A stretch of DNA of 64,000 bases, from assembly GCF_004210375.1 (NCBI RefSeq), contig NC_134833.1:49656782-49720781 (forward strand). Direction: 5' to 3'. The notes under the pieces are model-generated. The model saw nothing but the letters and a program-made list of their open reading frames with translations, was not told the origin of the DNA and searched no databases. Numbering within the stretch: the first letter of the stretch is position 1; each line of letters begins with the position of its first letter. Positions 36,735-47,765 of this stretch are shown here, in pieces. The translations under genes were made by a program, and so were the position numbers. The stretch is from Tachypleus tridentatus. Taxonomy: Eukaryota > Arthropoda > Merostomata > Xiphosura > Limulidae.

Positions 36735-38030
36735 ATTTAAGTTACGGGCATTGTTACTACTTTTAACGAGTAAAAAAAATTAAAGCTTAAACATTCGTGG
36801 TATTTAGCATTCAGCAGTCTTCAAGGAGACAAAATAAAATTATTTAAATAGGTTTTTATGAAAGTTGTTTACCAATATAACCATTTTAATACATATAAAT
36901 AATTTATACGAGTCGAAAATGTTTTATTTCAAATTTTACTCTTACTGCCAAAACATTTCTGTTTAATTTGTTTCAATAAGGCTGCACCGTGATAAAGGTG
37001 CCAATCACTTCAATTATAATCCTGCAAACAATTTCATGATTTATAAAATAATATTTAGATAACGTAGAACAAAGAAATGACTGTTAATAATATCTCATCT
37101 ATGAAGACAAATTATTTATAAACGTTTCATACCCAGATACTTATGCAAGTGTAACGGATTTAATCTTATACATTTATTTTAATACGTGCATTTGTTTCAG
37201 TTTGATGCATGTGACGTATATTGTTGAATGTTTATTACGTAGGCCTGTACTTTAAATGTGTAGAAGATTCTCGAGACCAAAAATCAAAGATATATGTTTT
37301 GCATTAAAACACTAACGTGTCTTTGAATATTCTTCAATGATTGAGAATCGCACCTAACTAGTATACAAGCTAGCCGAGAGACAGTAGTAAGAATATTATT
37401 TAACAGCAACAATCAACATACTATAAGCCTCGGAAGATGTAGTTGTGATTTATGCTTATTAAGTAGAAAACTACAGAATTTGACCAGGAACGTTTATAGA
37501 TTTCGAATATTATGAATCATTCAACTTCAGAGAATTAATATCGAAAGTTTCTACTTCTACAAGGACGTAAAAAGTCAGCTTGTAAGCGGTGTTAGACCAG
37601 CCAAGAAAAGACAGCGCTAGCTTTAGCATGGTATAATAATATGAACTCAGAATTAATTTGCTCGTCGTGGACCTGAATCGTCGATAAAATATTAAGTTCT
37701 AGACCAGATAGAAGACTCAGTGTGGCATGTAAGATTGTAAAACTATTGTACATAAACCAACATTTAAAAAGAAAACTATTTGACCATTAATATAAGTTGT
37801 ATTGTTGTTTGTATGTTAAAATATATTTGTGTTAAGAAAGAAAGTTGTGTATATCAATCTTGTTGGCAAATATCATAAATATGCTAATAGTGAAACTCAA
37901 TTAACTTGTAAGTTAAAATTAAAATTTCCAGCTATTTGAAATCGTAATGAGCAATGTACATAACACAATAAATCGGAGATTCGTTTGAGATAAATCGTAG
38001 AACCTAACACAAGGTAATATCACATATTTC
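36735..38030. other. AT-rich intergenic DNA, nothing recognised
   Basis: No supported gene or repeat lies between the two SINEs. Confidence 0.4.
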
Positions 38031-38042
38031 TAATTTATATGG

Positions 38043-38267
38043 TGGGGCTGTCATGGTCAGGTGGTTAGGGCATTCGACTCGCACTCGGAGGATCGTGGTT
38101 TGAATTCTCGTCACACCAAACAGCATTAGTAAAAGAGTAGCCCAAGAGTTGGTGATGGGTGGTAATGTCAATCTGTTTTCCCTCTAGTTTTACACTGTTA
38201 AATTAGGGACTGGTAGCGCTGATATCCCTCGTGTAGCTTTGCGTGAAATTAAAAAAAAAACAACAAC
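38043..38267 (+). mobile_element. tRNA-headed SINE (family 1) with internal deletion
   Basis: Head (ggggctgtcatggtcaggtg) and tail are present, but about 60 bp after the head (the cgccctttcagccgtg region) is missing. A near-perfect duplication, aatttatatg (38032) versus aatttacatg (38268), flanks it. Confidence 0.85.
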
Positions 38268-38284
38268 AATTTACATGATTGATG

Positions 38285-39595
38285 TCCATCCGTTGGTTTA
38301 AGTATCGAATAGAAATGGAAGTAGAACTGTGCACAGGCCATGAGACGAGTCCTTATACAGTTGAGTATCGCATTCCAACAACTTACTATAAGCAGCCATT
38401 GTACTAGTACTCAAGAATTCGGTAACGTAATGTGTCTGGTTCTCATTAAGTAGAGAAACTAGAGGCATCGACATGACAGCAGCTACGGCTGAATCCCCAC
38501 GAGTTAGGCCAAGGTTTCCTCATTTACGTTTTATGCGTTTTTTTTTCTCCGATGTGTTCAAAGTTAATGCAGATGTATGTACTTTCATGTATCCAGCGGA
38601 CAAATTCCGGATTTTAAATTAACGTAACAAGAAATAAACCTTCACTGTATTTCTAAGCAACGAAGGTATAAGTTAGAAAATATAACGGTTTTCATATTCC
38701 AGTCACCTTATTTTTACAAACTCGATTGAATTTAAAAACAAACACGGTAGGGGTAGTGGTAAGGGAGATTTGTTGTGGCTGAAACTGCCCTAAATATGCC
38801 TTAGCGTCCGCGCCCAACAAATAATGCTTACTGTTGAAGCTCTTTCATTACTTGAACACCAGAGTGTTTGCACCCACAAGGTGTAGAGTGCCTCCTCTTA
38901 CTATTTTGTCTAGCCCACCTCATCCTCATCATTGGGAAGAGGCTGGTGTTGCCACTGGAACACAAAGACACTTTACCATGAAATAGTTACTTGTATTTCA
39001 ATAACATTTTCAGAACAAAGTATGAGAATCATTAATGAATTGACAGTATTAAATTTGTTGTCACTAAGAAAGTGTGGTGAAAAGATATTGTTTTGACGTC
39101 AAAGCAAATTAGCGTTAACTCAATAGGAGAAGTTTTGAGAACCCTAGGAACCAAGCCTTTTCTTCTATAACTTAATTTCGAGAATATTATGAACTTTCGC
39201 AATTGTTTATAGATCAAATCTGTTTGAAGCTAATATTTAGCCAGTGTATAATACCTTACCGTGAAATTTCGTCATTTTTTGTGACCGTCAACTTTAGAAA
39301 ATGATATCTACATATGCTTCTTACCGTACGTGTGTGTGTAATATTTTGGAAGTAAATCTTTCTAGGCTGTTAACGTGTTTTGCTTACGTTAGTACATAGT
39401 AGCCATTTTATATTGGTTTACCCAAATGGAATAAAGTAAAAACTATCCATTCTTTGTCTTACTTCTTTTAACGCCTTTCATGTGTGTGAAGAAAAGATGA
39501 AACAAATCAACAAATCATTTAAAAGACGACTAACTAACAACATGAATATTACAGTGACTTCTCTGAATATCTTTTATTAATTATTTTGGTACTAT
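38285..39595. other. Intergenic DNA, one GC-richer patch
   Basis: The stretch at about 38745-38960 is less AT-rich (words such as gccttagcgtccgcgcccaa and cccacctcatcctcatc), but no frame or family could be assigned. The minus ORF at 39032-39217 has no motif. Confidence 0.35.
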
Positions 39596-39606
39596 AATGT
39601 TGTAAG

Positions 39607-39651
39607 TTCAGCAGGTAGTCCGATGTGGCTTTGCTATATGAAAACACACAC
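39607..39651 (+). mobile_element. 45-bp tail-only SINE insertion (family 2)
   Basis: It holds only the last part of family 2, cagcaggtagtccgatgtgg ctttgc plus an (ac)n tail. An 11-bp duplication with one mismatch flanks it: aatgttgtaag at 39596-39606 and aatgctgtaag at 39652-39662. This is a severely 5'-truncated retrotransposition event. Confidence 0.75.
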
Positions 39652-40323
39652 AATGCTGTAAGTATATAAAGAACCAAAGCGAAAGAACGGCAAATGCAAA
39701 AAACATACTTAATGCGATTTTTTAAAACTAATTCAATATAAACATTGCGCTCTTTATTTGCATCAAATCTTACCTTCCAGCTTAAAATCTTACTGTTATA
39801 AAATTGTCCCACCTTCATTTTTACAGTCAACTAGTTTGTTATTTTGAGTGATCTGCTAATCATCTTCACTCGTTAGAGCAATACACAGAAGCCCAAAGAA
39901 GTTTCTGAATGCTACACTTCTTATTCTCAATTTTCATAATCTGACGTGTTTACAGTAGTCTGTGATCCCAGAAGTCACAAGCAACTGTAATGAACTTCAG
40001 ACTATTTCCCAAAATGTCTCAAGCGAATAAAGTTCCTTCAGTTGCACTCCTTGAATATTAATTCAGTTGAGCCAGTCATGGCAAACATTGAATAGTTTTG
40101 ATAAAATAACCTCCTCAACGTAGCTATGACTACCGCATCCAGTAGAGTTCAGTGTGAAAATTCAATAGTGTAGAGAAAATTTAATATTAATCATATTCAT
40201 TGCCATAAAATGGTTAATCAAGCAACTGATAAACAAACTGTGGAGTAGTTACATGGCTGTATTTATTTCTGATAAAAGTCTTGAACGACTGATTATTTTC
40301 ATCAGTTTCATTACACTGAAAGT

Positions 40324-40626
40324 TTGCATTTATTTCAAACAGAGTATCTTGTTCCACTAAACAATACTATCATTTCTTATCACATTTCTACAGATTCTTG
40401 CCACTCACCAGCAGATCTAATTAGACCTCCTGTTCACTACAGTTGTAACTTACCTGCACCTAGCCACTCATCCATAGGCGATCTTATCTATTGGGAAAAT
40501 TGGGCAATAGCCCGGGTCCACATACATGGAAAGGCTCTCAATGCTCTGCCTTTTAATCTACTTAATTCTGCCCAAGGCTCCAGAATGACAAAGATCGCCC
40601 CAGCATTAATGTGCAGATCTAAGTAG
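40324..40626 (+). other. GC-richer island with a 100-codon ORF, identity unknown
   Basis: The ORF reads, among others, PPVHYSCNLPAPSHSSIGD and NALPFNLLNSAQGSRMTK. A splice-acceptor-like tttctacag precedes the GC-richer part at about 40393. The minus strand is also open for about 45 codons (NAGAIFVILEPWAELSRLKG), so the coding strand is ambiguous. I do not recognise either protein. It could be a real exon or a remnant of a mobile element ORF. Confidence 0.3.
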
Positions 40627-40857
40627 ATCACCAGTTAGATTTCTTTCCAAACACATTTCACAAATACAGGAATAGTTATTGTTTATATTACTGAATAGAA
40701 CATATTGCAAGAACTTATATATGTAGAGGGAAATGCAAGCACCACGGAACACTTGCTTTCAACTATAAACTTTTGGTCACATGGAAGAAGCAACAATTTT
40801 TTATTCTCAATATTTAATATCAAAAAGATAAAAGACTGAAAATCTTGCCTTTTTAAT

Positions 40858-41020
40858 AACACGTATACAAGTATTATTAAACGTGTTTATAACACGTATA
40901 CATGTATTATTAAATGTGTTTATGACACGTATACAAGTATTACTAAATGTGTTTATAACACGTATACATGTATTATTAAATGTGTTTATAACACGTACAC
41001 AAGTATTATTAAATGTTTTC
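40858..41020. repeat. 33-bp minisatellite, five units, alternating two variants
   Basis: The word aacacgtatac or a one-base variant (gacacg in the third unit) starts at 40858, 40891, 40924, 40957 and 40990, exactly 33 bp apart. Units alternate acaagtatta and acatgtatta, so the pattern is A-B-A-B-A with a 66-bp higher-order period. Because 33 is a multiple of three, the minus strand stays open (40807-41088) and encodes an 11-residue repeat NTFNNTCIRVI; I treat that ORF as a by-product. Confidence 0.85.
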
Positions 41021-41690
41021 ATTCCTCGCATTAATTTGTGGAAGTTAGAGACGTAGAATTTAGAGAACTGTGGTTCGCAAGACACCAAGTTCTTTAAACC
41101 TTAAGGTGTATCGTGAATTTCTTAAGTTACGTAACTGTTACTTTTCAGTGCAATTTCTTTTGTAATAATAGTCCAAAATAACATTAGAATCTTAAGCAGG
41201 TACATGAAAGCTTTTCATAATAATCTTGATATTATATAAAAAGGGGAAAACCACTTTTGGTCTTAATGTTTTACATAACAACAATTTAACCATATGAGTA
41301 ATCCCGTTGACTGTGAATGTTATGAAAAAATAACAGAAAGCAATTACCCTGGGATGTTCGTTGGTATTGACCCATAGACCCAGTGTGCAAGCAGTAATAG
41401 CTGGTTCTTGAGGTCCAAGTCCTAAATTTTTTTAGTTCCTACTAACGCCCTTGTTCTCACCTAACAATTACTTACCATTTATATACGACTTACGTCTTTC
41501 TTCACCTCGCCTGATAATCACCTCAGTATTTCTCTACAACTAGAGATACTCGTCTTATCATCTGAAAACTAGCTCATGATAGAAACAGGAGGGAATTCTC
41601 AATAGCTCTGACACTTGAAATTATTTAAGGCAGAATTAGAGTAAATTAAACTATTATTTTTTTTTAATTTTTTATGAGTTGTTTTTTCCT

Positions 41691-41713
41691 GTGTGTGTGT
41701 GTGTGTGTGTGTG
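41691..41713. repeat. (GT)n microsatellite
   Basis: This is a clean run of about 11 gt dinucleotides. Confidence 0.85.
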
Positions 41714-42138
41714 CCAGCAATACAAAATCCGAAGTGTCCGTTTATACAATACAGTTTTATAAATTCATCAGGATATCTACTAATCTACCTTCAAATGGAA
41801 ATTATTTTATATTTTAAATTGGTAAAATAGATAACGGAACTACAAGATAAAAGTTTGTACTTGGAAAACGCACAGGCATTCTCTGAGTTGCTATACCATG
41901 GCTAAGACGTTTGCAATGTACGTTTTTAAACGTTCTACACGTGATATAGGTGAACAAGCTAATGCTCTTTTCTATATAGAATTTCTTGTTGTCTGATTAA
42001 AAATGTCAGAGTGAACTACGATAAACAAATTACGTAGAGAGTGATTGGAAGTCGAAAAATGACAATACTTAAAACACCTTTAAATTATCATTCTGTGGCA
42101 CCTGACAAATTAAAAATAGCATGTTTTTTATATCTTAG

Positions 42139-42242
42139 TTTATGCCTCTGTCTCTTAATTTATTATTTAATAAAACAATAGTACAGATATCTGTTTTTCT
42201 ACTAAATGATTAACAGAGTCAAGTTTAATTATACCTTTAACC
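42139..42242 (+). repeat. 104-bp inverted repeat, left arm
   Basis: It runs from tttatgcctctgtctcttaa to tatacctttaacc and matches the complement of 44025-44128 with only about two changes. Its inner end contains the start of the satellite unit that begins at 42215. Confidence 0.85.
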
Positions 42243-42463
42243 ATTAGTACGGAGTAAAAACTGATTGTGCCAAATAGAATCAAGTGTAATCATATCTTTC
42301 ACCAACAGTACAGACGAACCACTCCCGTTCATGTTAAATAGAATCAAGTGTAAAACATACCTTTCACAATTAGTGCGGAGAAAAAACTATTTATGCTAAA
42401 TAGAATCAAGAGTAATCATACCTTTCACAATTAGTGCTGAGTTACTACGCTTGTTCAGAATAG
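42215..42463. repeat. Satellite-like array, unit about 62 bp, four units
   Basis: Units marked by agaatcaagtgtaatcatac start at 42215, 42276, 42340 and 42402. Each contains cctttcac.attagt and ends near a tatgctaaat word. Single units also occur at about 45461 and 45747, so the family is dispersed locally. Confidence 0.75.
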
Positions 42464-43027
42464 TTGATAAAGAAATACCACAATCGAAACTAGGATGTAA
42501 TAGTACGAAACAGCTTCAACCTTACGTCACACGTGGGAGAGCACGTCCGGTCAACACGAAATTATGATTGATTTGGTCATGAGAAAAGTATAAAGTTTAT
42601 ATTTCACTTTTATTAGTAACTCTGATAATATGAAAAATATGTGTATCAAAGATATATTGAACTATATATATGTGTGTGTATGAGCTATACTATACTACAT
42701 ATTTAAGTATGAAAGCAGTGTTAAGATATATGTATATATATATAAAACCTACATTATGCTACATATATAAGCTACTTAATTTACCCTGGATTTCTCAACA
42801 TGTATAACAATATGGTGGCAACACAGTTTTGAGTAAAACAGCTCTGTTTGTCTCGGCAAAGTAACGACTGATTTTGTACGAAAATAAGTTTCCTCTAAAT
42901 AACTAAATATTGGTTCCAGTTTAAAGTATAACAGTCTGAAGAGCATATTTTGCTGTAAAATATGTCTACATAGCAGTGAATAAATAAAAAATTAAACTAT
43001 ATTCTATAAATTAGACGAACTGTATCG

Positions 43028-43257
43028 TTATATGGTTTGTCTTAGTCGGCTTCCACGTTTTAGAAGCTCCATCAGGCTCATTTTTATTTTCTTTTTTCTT
43101 GTATCAGTGTTTACTCTCCGTAATTTTAATGCATCCTCTGGTGTTTCAAAATTAAAATATTTCTTGAAGGCTTTCACATCTTCTGGACAGTAGTCCGGTG
43201 CACAAGAACAGAAAATGAAGCCCTTGGATTTATTTACGAAGATTTTATCCTTGTCAC
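43028..43257 (-). CDS. Coding-looking segment, 76 codons to a stop, no start (exon or remnant)
   Basis: The minus strand is open from 43257 to a TAA at 43028-43030. It reads protein-like: VNKSKGFIFCSCAPDYCPED, then FKKYFNFETPEDALKLRR, a basic stretch TRKKKIKMSLMELLKRGSR, and ends RQTI. A C-x-C-x4-C pattern (CSCAPDYC) is notable. An in-frame TAA lies directly upstream and no good acceptor AG follows it, so the segment may be a terminal exon with a damaged splice site or a pseudogene piece. It sits between the two 104-bp inverted repeat arms. I do not recognise the protein. Confidence 0.4.
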
Positions 43258-44024
43258 ATTAGCCTATTTATTTTCAGTTCAAAATAAACAGGTGTCCGTT
43301 TAACCAGGTCAACATCTCGAAACAAAGATAGATGACATTGTCGGTAAACATAACCGTCAACAAGTTATGATATTTCATACAGATAAGATCATGAAAACAG
43401 TTCTATTTGAATAGCGGTTTTCAAATGAGTGAAAGCTGTTTTGCTAAATGATATTATATTTGGCTTTTCAAGGGAAACCAATAAGTAGAACAATCTCAAA
43501 GATTCAGATGTATACCACCAAAGATAACACCCTTAGCTAAACTATGAAAACATTACTTCTTTAGTTGTAAATGAATATCAGGCATATGATAGCACTGCTT
43601 ATGAAGGGATGGTTCGGATTGCTTATCAAAGCGGTATATTAAATATCTCCTCAACAGGCCGTCAGAACTTTACAACACTATGTTGTTTTACTTCTACAAC
43701 AATATCTATGGAAATGTCTTTAAATATTATAACAAACATTTGAATTTCTTGGTCTTCTTTCTTATTTCTTTATTTATTACATGATAACTCAAAAGTAAAA
43801 AAATGGTGTCAAATAATTCACTTAGATGACATAGTTTCAAATACAGTATTTTATGAGAATTATTCATAACTACCAGTAATTAAAAAATTATACTTGTGTA
43901 AATGATGATATGGTTATCTCTTGAAGCCAGCTTTTCTTATATATCTGGCTTTACTTTAAAAAGCTTTGTTATAAATGCATCCTTCCAAACAAGTGAAAAA
44001 ATCTTTTCAAAAGAAGGAAAAGAA

Positions 44025-44128
44025 GGTTAAAGGTATAATTAAACTTGACTCTGTTAATCATTTAGTAGAAAAACAGATATCTGTGATATTGTTTTATTAA
44101 ATAATAAATTAAGAGACAGAGGCATAAA
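44025..44128 (-). repeat. 104-bp inverted repeat, right arm
   Basis: This is the complement of 42139-42242. Beyond 44025 (inward) and 44128 (outward) the similarity stops. No clear target duplication was seen at the outer ends (tatcttag versus gtaaatgt). Confidence 0.85.
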
Positions 44129-44208
44129 GTAAATGTGCAGATGGGTAATATCAATCCTTCACAAAAAAATAGTATAGTAGGGATGACACGTGCTTCATTA
44201 CTACAAGG

Positions 44209-44456
44209 GTACGGCATGACCAGGTGGTTAAGGCGCTTGACTCGCAATCTGAGGTTCAGAGGTTCGAATCCCCGTCACACCAAAGATGCTCGCCTTTTAG
44301 CCGTAGGTGCGTATAATGTGACGGTCAATACCGCTATTCGTTGTTAAAAGAGTACTTCAAGAGTTGGCGGTGGGTGGTGATGACTAGCTGCCTTCCCTCT
44401 AATGTTACACAACTAAATTATGGACGGCTAGCACACATAGACCTCGTGTAGCTTTA
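44209..44456 (+). mobile_element. tRNA-headed SINE (family 1)
   Basis: It starts tacggcatgaccaggtggtt, with B box ggttcgaatcc, and runs to ctcgtgtagcttt; the final gcgcgaaatt part is replaced. The plus ORF at 44135-44347 is translated SINE. Confidence 0.87.
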
Positions 44457-44591
44457 ACTAAGGTTAATGAATTAATTTCAATACGTTCCCAAAGAAAGCA
44501 TTACTTTAGTAGACATATTTACACAAAAACATATTGAATACCGTTACAATTGCAACTTTGAGAAATGTTTAATTTTATGATACAATTAAAG

Positions 44592-44649
44592 GCAGTATAG
44601 CGCAGAGAGCCCTCATGTAGCTTTGCGCGACATTCTAAAACAAACAAAG
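44592..44649 (+). mobile_element. Family 1 SINE tail fragment
   Basis: Only the last 58 bp are present: tagcgcagagagccctcatg then tagctttgcgcgacatt and caaac. It is separate from the copy 136 bp upstream, which has its own tail. Confidence 0.75.
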
Positions 44650-44990
44650 CCCGTATATTTCTTAATGTTTTTCATTAATTAAATAATAAAAACAGCAGTC
44701 ACATCCCTTTTTTAATTTGTTTTTAAATTGTCAAGAAGTAACACGAGTCCCAGCAAATAACTGTAAACAAATAAAATGACCCTAACCCTATATTAGTTTT
44801 CTATCATGGTAGAAAAAATGCATTTGTTTCTGTTCGTACTGAATTTTGACATCTTTAACATTAACTATATTTATTACACGTTTTCCTAAAATAAACCCGC
44901 ATAATAGATATACATATTCACAAATTACTCGTGTTAACAATATCAATAAATGAGAAAAACAAAGCAATTTTAATGGAAAGTATTATTTAT

Positions 44991-45256
44991 TTGTTGTTGT
45001 TTTTTTATTTCGCGCAAAGCCACATGAGGACTATTTGCGCTAGCTGTCCCTAATTTAGCAGTGTAAGACTAGAGCGAAGGCAGTTAATCGTAACCACCCA
45101 CCGCGAACTCTTGGGCTACTCTTTCACCAACGGATAGTAGGATTAATCGTAAACGTTATAACTCCCCCATGGCTGATAGGGTGAACATGTTTCGTGTAAC
45201 GGGGATTCAAACCCGCGGCCCTCAGATTACGAGTCGAGTGTCTTAACCACCTGGCC
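44991..45256 (-). mobile_element. tRNA-headed SINE (family 1)
   Basis: The head on the minus strand starts at ggccaggtggttaagacact (the first ten or so bases of the family are missing), with B box ggtttgaatcc and tail gcgcgaaataaaaaaacaa. Confidence 0.87.
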
Positions 45257-45258
45257 AA

Positions 45259-45436
45259 ATGGAAGATAGAGAGCGATGGTTATTCTTAGAATTGGTGTAA
45301 GAAGTATCCAGAACACAGTAAATGCTGTAATAAAAATTGCACAAACAAATATAGTGATACTAATTTGACAGATTTTGAAACGATTTTCAATACTTACTTT
45401 GACTGGCAAATTTAGACTGCTTAATTTACGGATCAC
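45259..45436 (-). other. Short ORF with one hydrophobic segment, possible exon piece
   Basis: The minus frame starting at 45436 reads IRKLSSLNLPVKVSIENRF, then a strongly hydrophobic run (ITIFVCAIFITAFTVFWILL), and is then cut by the head of the SINE at 45256. An acceptor-like tttttattacag also lies inside it on the same strand near 45322. AT-rich DNA often encodes such hydrophobic runs, so support is weak. Confidence 0.2.
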
Positions 45437-45454
45437 AATACAACTTCTTGTTTA

Positions 45455-45527
45455 TGATAGATAGAATCAAGGGTAATCCAAGCACCTTTAATACAAAATT
45501 CTCTGTTTATAAATTGCTTTCTTGTTT
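45455..45527. repeat. Dispersed unit of the 62-bp satellite
   Basis: The string gatagaatcaagggtaatcc then acctttaata matches the array at 42215. The next unit (gataaatataatcaagtgta, from about 45740) lies just beyond the SINE, so the SINE separates two neighbouring units. Confidence 0.55.
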
Positions 45528-45736
45528 AGGCTATCTGCGTTTGCCGTTCCTAATTTAACAGTGAAATATTAGATGGAATGCAGGTAGTCACCGTCAACTT
45601 TTGGGCTACTCTTTGGCCTTTATATTATTACGCCTCAATGGCTGAATGGGCGAGAATATTTGATGGGACGGAGATTCGAACCCGCGACCCGCAAAATTCT
45701 AGCCGAAAGTCCTAATAACTTGTGTATGCCAGGCTC
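45528..45736 (-). mobile_element. tRNA-headed SINE (family 1), internally deleted, lying between two satellite units
   Basis: The minus strand reads gagcctggcatacac, B box gggttcgaatctcc, and a shortened body to cgcagatagcc. The tail domain is missing. Confidence 0.75.
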
Positions 45737-46008
45737 TTATGATAAATATAATCAAGTGTAATCAACTGGAAATTTTATGTTATACCTGAATAAATTATAT
45801 AATTTACCCTTAGAAACTGTCGCGTGTCAATTCATTTCTGTTTGTTAACCATAGAATATTCTACACATTTTACTTCAAAAATTCAATGCAACTCAGTATT
45901 TGGTACAAAGTTTTCCTTTTCATATATCTAAAGTAGTAAAGTAAAGAGGACGGCTAAATATTACGTTACGTTATTAGGTAAGCTAAATTACTCTTCACGT
46001 GTCTATAC

Positions 46009-46207
46009 CTATGTAACCCTACGTTATTTTACGTGGTCTCTATAATATATTATTAACTTATCTATGTAACCCTACGTTATTTTACTTGGTCTCTATAATA
46101 TATTATTAACTTATCTATGTTAACCTATATTATTTTATCTAGTCTGTAATATACATTATTATGTTATTTTATCTAATTTGTAATACATATTATTGTTACC
46201 TAAGTAT
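46009..46207. repeat. Minisatellite, 53-bp unit
   Basis: Units starting ctatgtaaccctacgttatt begin at 46009, 46062 and 46115, the first two nearly identical. They are followed by a diverged fourth unit ending near 46207. Confidence 0.8.
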
Positions 46208-46216
46208 GATTATTGT

Positions 46217-46439
46217 CGATGTGGTCGTTTGGTCAGTGTGTCAGACTTTAACCCCGAGGATGTGTGATTCGCGTCATTGAACATTAGAGTTTGGGAACAT
46301 CATTAAAGTGAAGGTTAAAATCTACTATTTAATTTAGAAGTAGTTGCTCTTGACCTGTTACATTCCCCCAGGCTTACTAATCAAAAATTACGGACGGTAA
46401 GTGCAGTTATGACATTGCACGAATATTTCAAACAAACAT
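46217..46439 (+). mobile_element. Diverged tRNA-headed SINE
   Basis: The head is gtggtcgtttggtcagtgtg with a B-box-like tgtgattcgcgtc. The end reads aaaattacggacggtaagtg, cagttatgacattgcacgaa and caaacaaac. The tail is family 1-like; the head is not typical of family 1. Confidence 0.5.
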
Positions 46440-47755
46440 TTTGGACGTCGATACTTTTGTCCATTTATTATTGCAGCAAAAATATGTTCAATGATATATT
46501 GTCACATATACACGATGTCTAGCAATAACTTGGTAAAACAGCCTGTTTAGTCTTGTAATCCTTTTTATACACAGCTTATTTAGAAGTGCTAGAAATAGTG
46601 GTGCATGGGTATACGATTCACTGATATTTTGCATATCAAAGGTTTCAGCCTGCAGAGAGCGACAAATTCGAACCTGCATCTACACATGTCTATAAAAGTC
46701 TTACATCATTTGGACGCTTACTGGCATTTTTTTTTCTTCTTTCCACAAAGAGCTGGCTAGTTGGCAAGATATCAAAAATGTCTGGCGGGAAATCAAGCGA
46801 ACTTGAGTCTTCTTGGAAACGTTCCAACCGGCACAACTGTATACAACACAGTATTTCATTTATCTTTCTTTACATAACTTATTCATCTATGAAAATACAA
46901 ACACAGAGATACAGTACACAGTACAAGTCTAGCCATTAAAATAATTTTATTACAATGTTCCAAGAATGCAGTGTTAACAGACCACCATTAACATCAAGTA
47001 TATGACTGCATGTTGCTAAATACCCGTGTTCGTATGAAAAAATATATATACAAATTTTATATTAGTGTTTTACCAAACTCGAAGTGTTTAACTTTATCTC
47101 ATCCTATTTAACAAAATATTCATTTTTTTTAGGTTTTGTTAAAATACTTTTTCAAGCTCAGCCTTTTCTAAGAAGATAAAAATGGTCATCCAACCGAGCG
47201 AAAGAATTCAGTCTATATTACGTTCAATGAGTATCGCTTCCAATCAGAATTAGGGTCAGGATACGTAAGGCAATTGGGTTACCCTGCTAGATTAACAGGG
47301 ATTAGAAAAATCCACTCCGTGATGATAAAACCAATTTCTTTGCAACAATATTTTGGACCGACGGTGCTATCCTTTAGTACATACTAGTAGGCCTAATTCT
47401 CAACTGAGTGTATCTAAAAATGACCAGTTTTAAGCTTTGATAGTATGATCATCACTTAAAATCGATGTTTCTATACGTCAGTATTTAGAGTAATAGCTAG
47501 TTTGTTTCAAAAGAATATAAGAACCTAATATTTCGATTTTCATATAGGAGAAAATGATTTCGTATAAATATATAAATATTATATATTACACAAATATATG
47601 TTTTTAACATAATAGTTTTCCTAAAAACAAACAATTTCCAAGTAAGTGAAATGTTGATTTAGATATTTTGAACGATTTTAAGCTAACTTGTTTTGATTAG
47701 CTTTATGCAATATAATGGAGTCAAAAGACCAAACAAACAACTGAAATTAAGATGA
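46440..47755. other. Intergenic DNA, nothing firmly recognised
   Basis: A plus-strand acceptor-like tttttttag at about 47131 precedes a 23-codon open stretch starting at about 47181 (MVIQPSERIQSILRSMSIAS). This is too little to call an exon. Confidence 0.3.
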
Positions 47756-47759
47756 AACC

Positions 47760-47765
47760 TTTATT
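47760..47765 (-). terminator. Candidate poly(A) signal AATAAA for the 48.1-kb gene
   Basis: It is the first canonical AATAAA on the minus strand after the stop codon at 48147, and would give a 3' UTR of about 380 nt. Confidence 0.4.

Noticed and set aside
42139-44128. Simple MITE or Tc1 interpretation of the inverted repeat
   Set aside because: The arms do not resemble known Tc1/mariner ends, no TA or other target duplication was seen, and the interior is unrelated to transposases.
44135-44347. 70-codon plus ORF
   Set aside because: Most of it translates the head and body of a SINE.
44765-44790. Telomere-like ccctaaccct
   Set aside because: It is a single short match to CCTAA-type repeats, with no array.
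47131-47260. Possible first coding exon after a plus-strand acceptor
   Set aside because: Only about 23 codons before a stop, with no donor and no similarity that I recognise.
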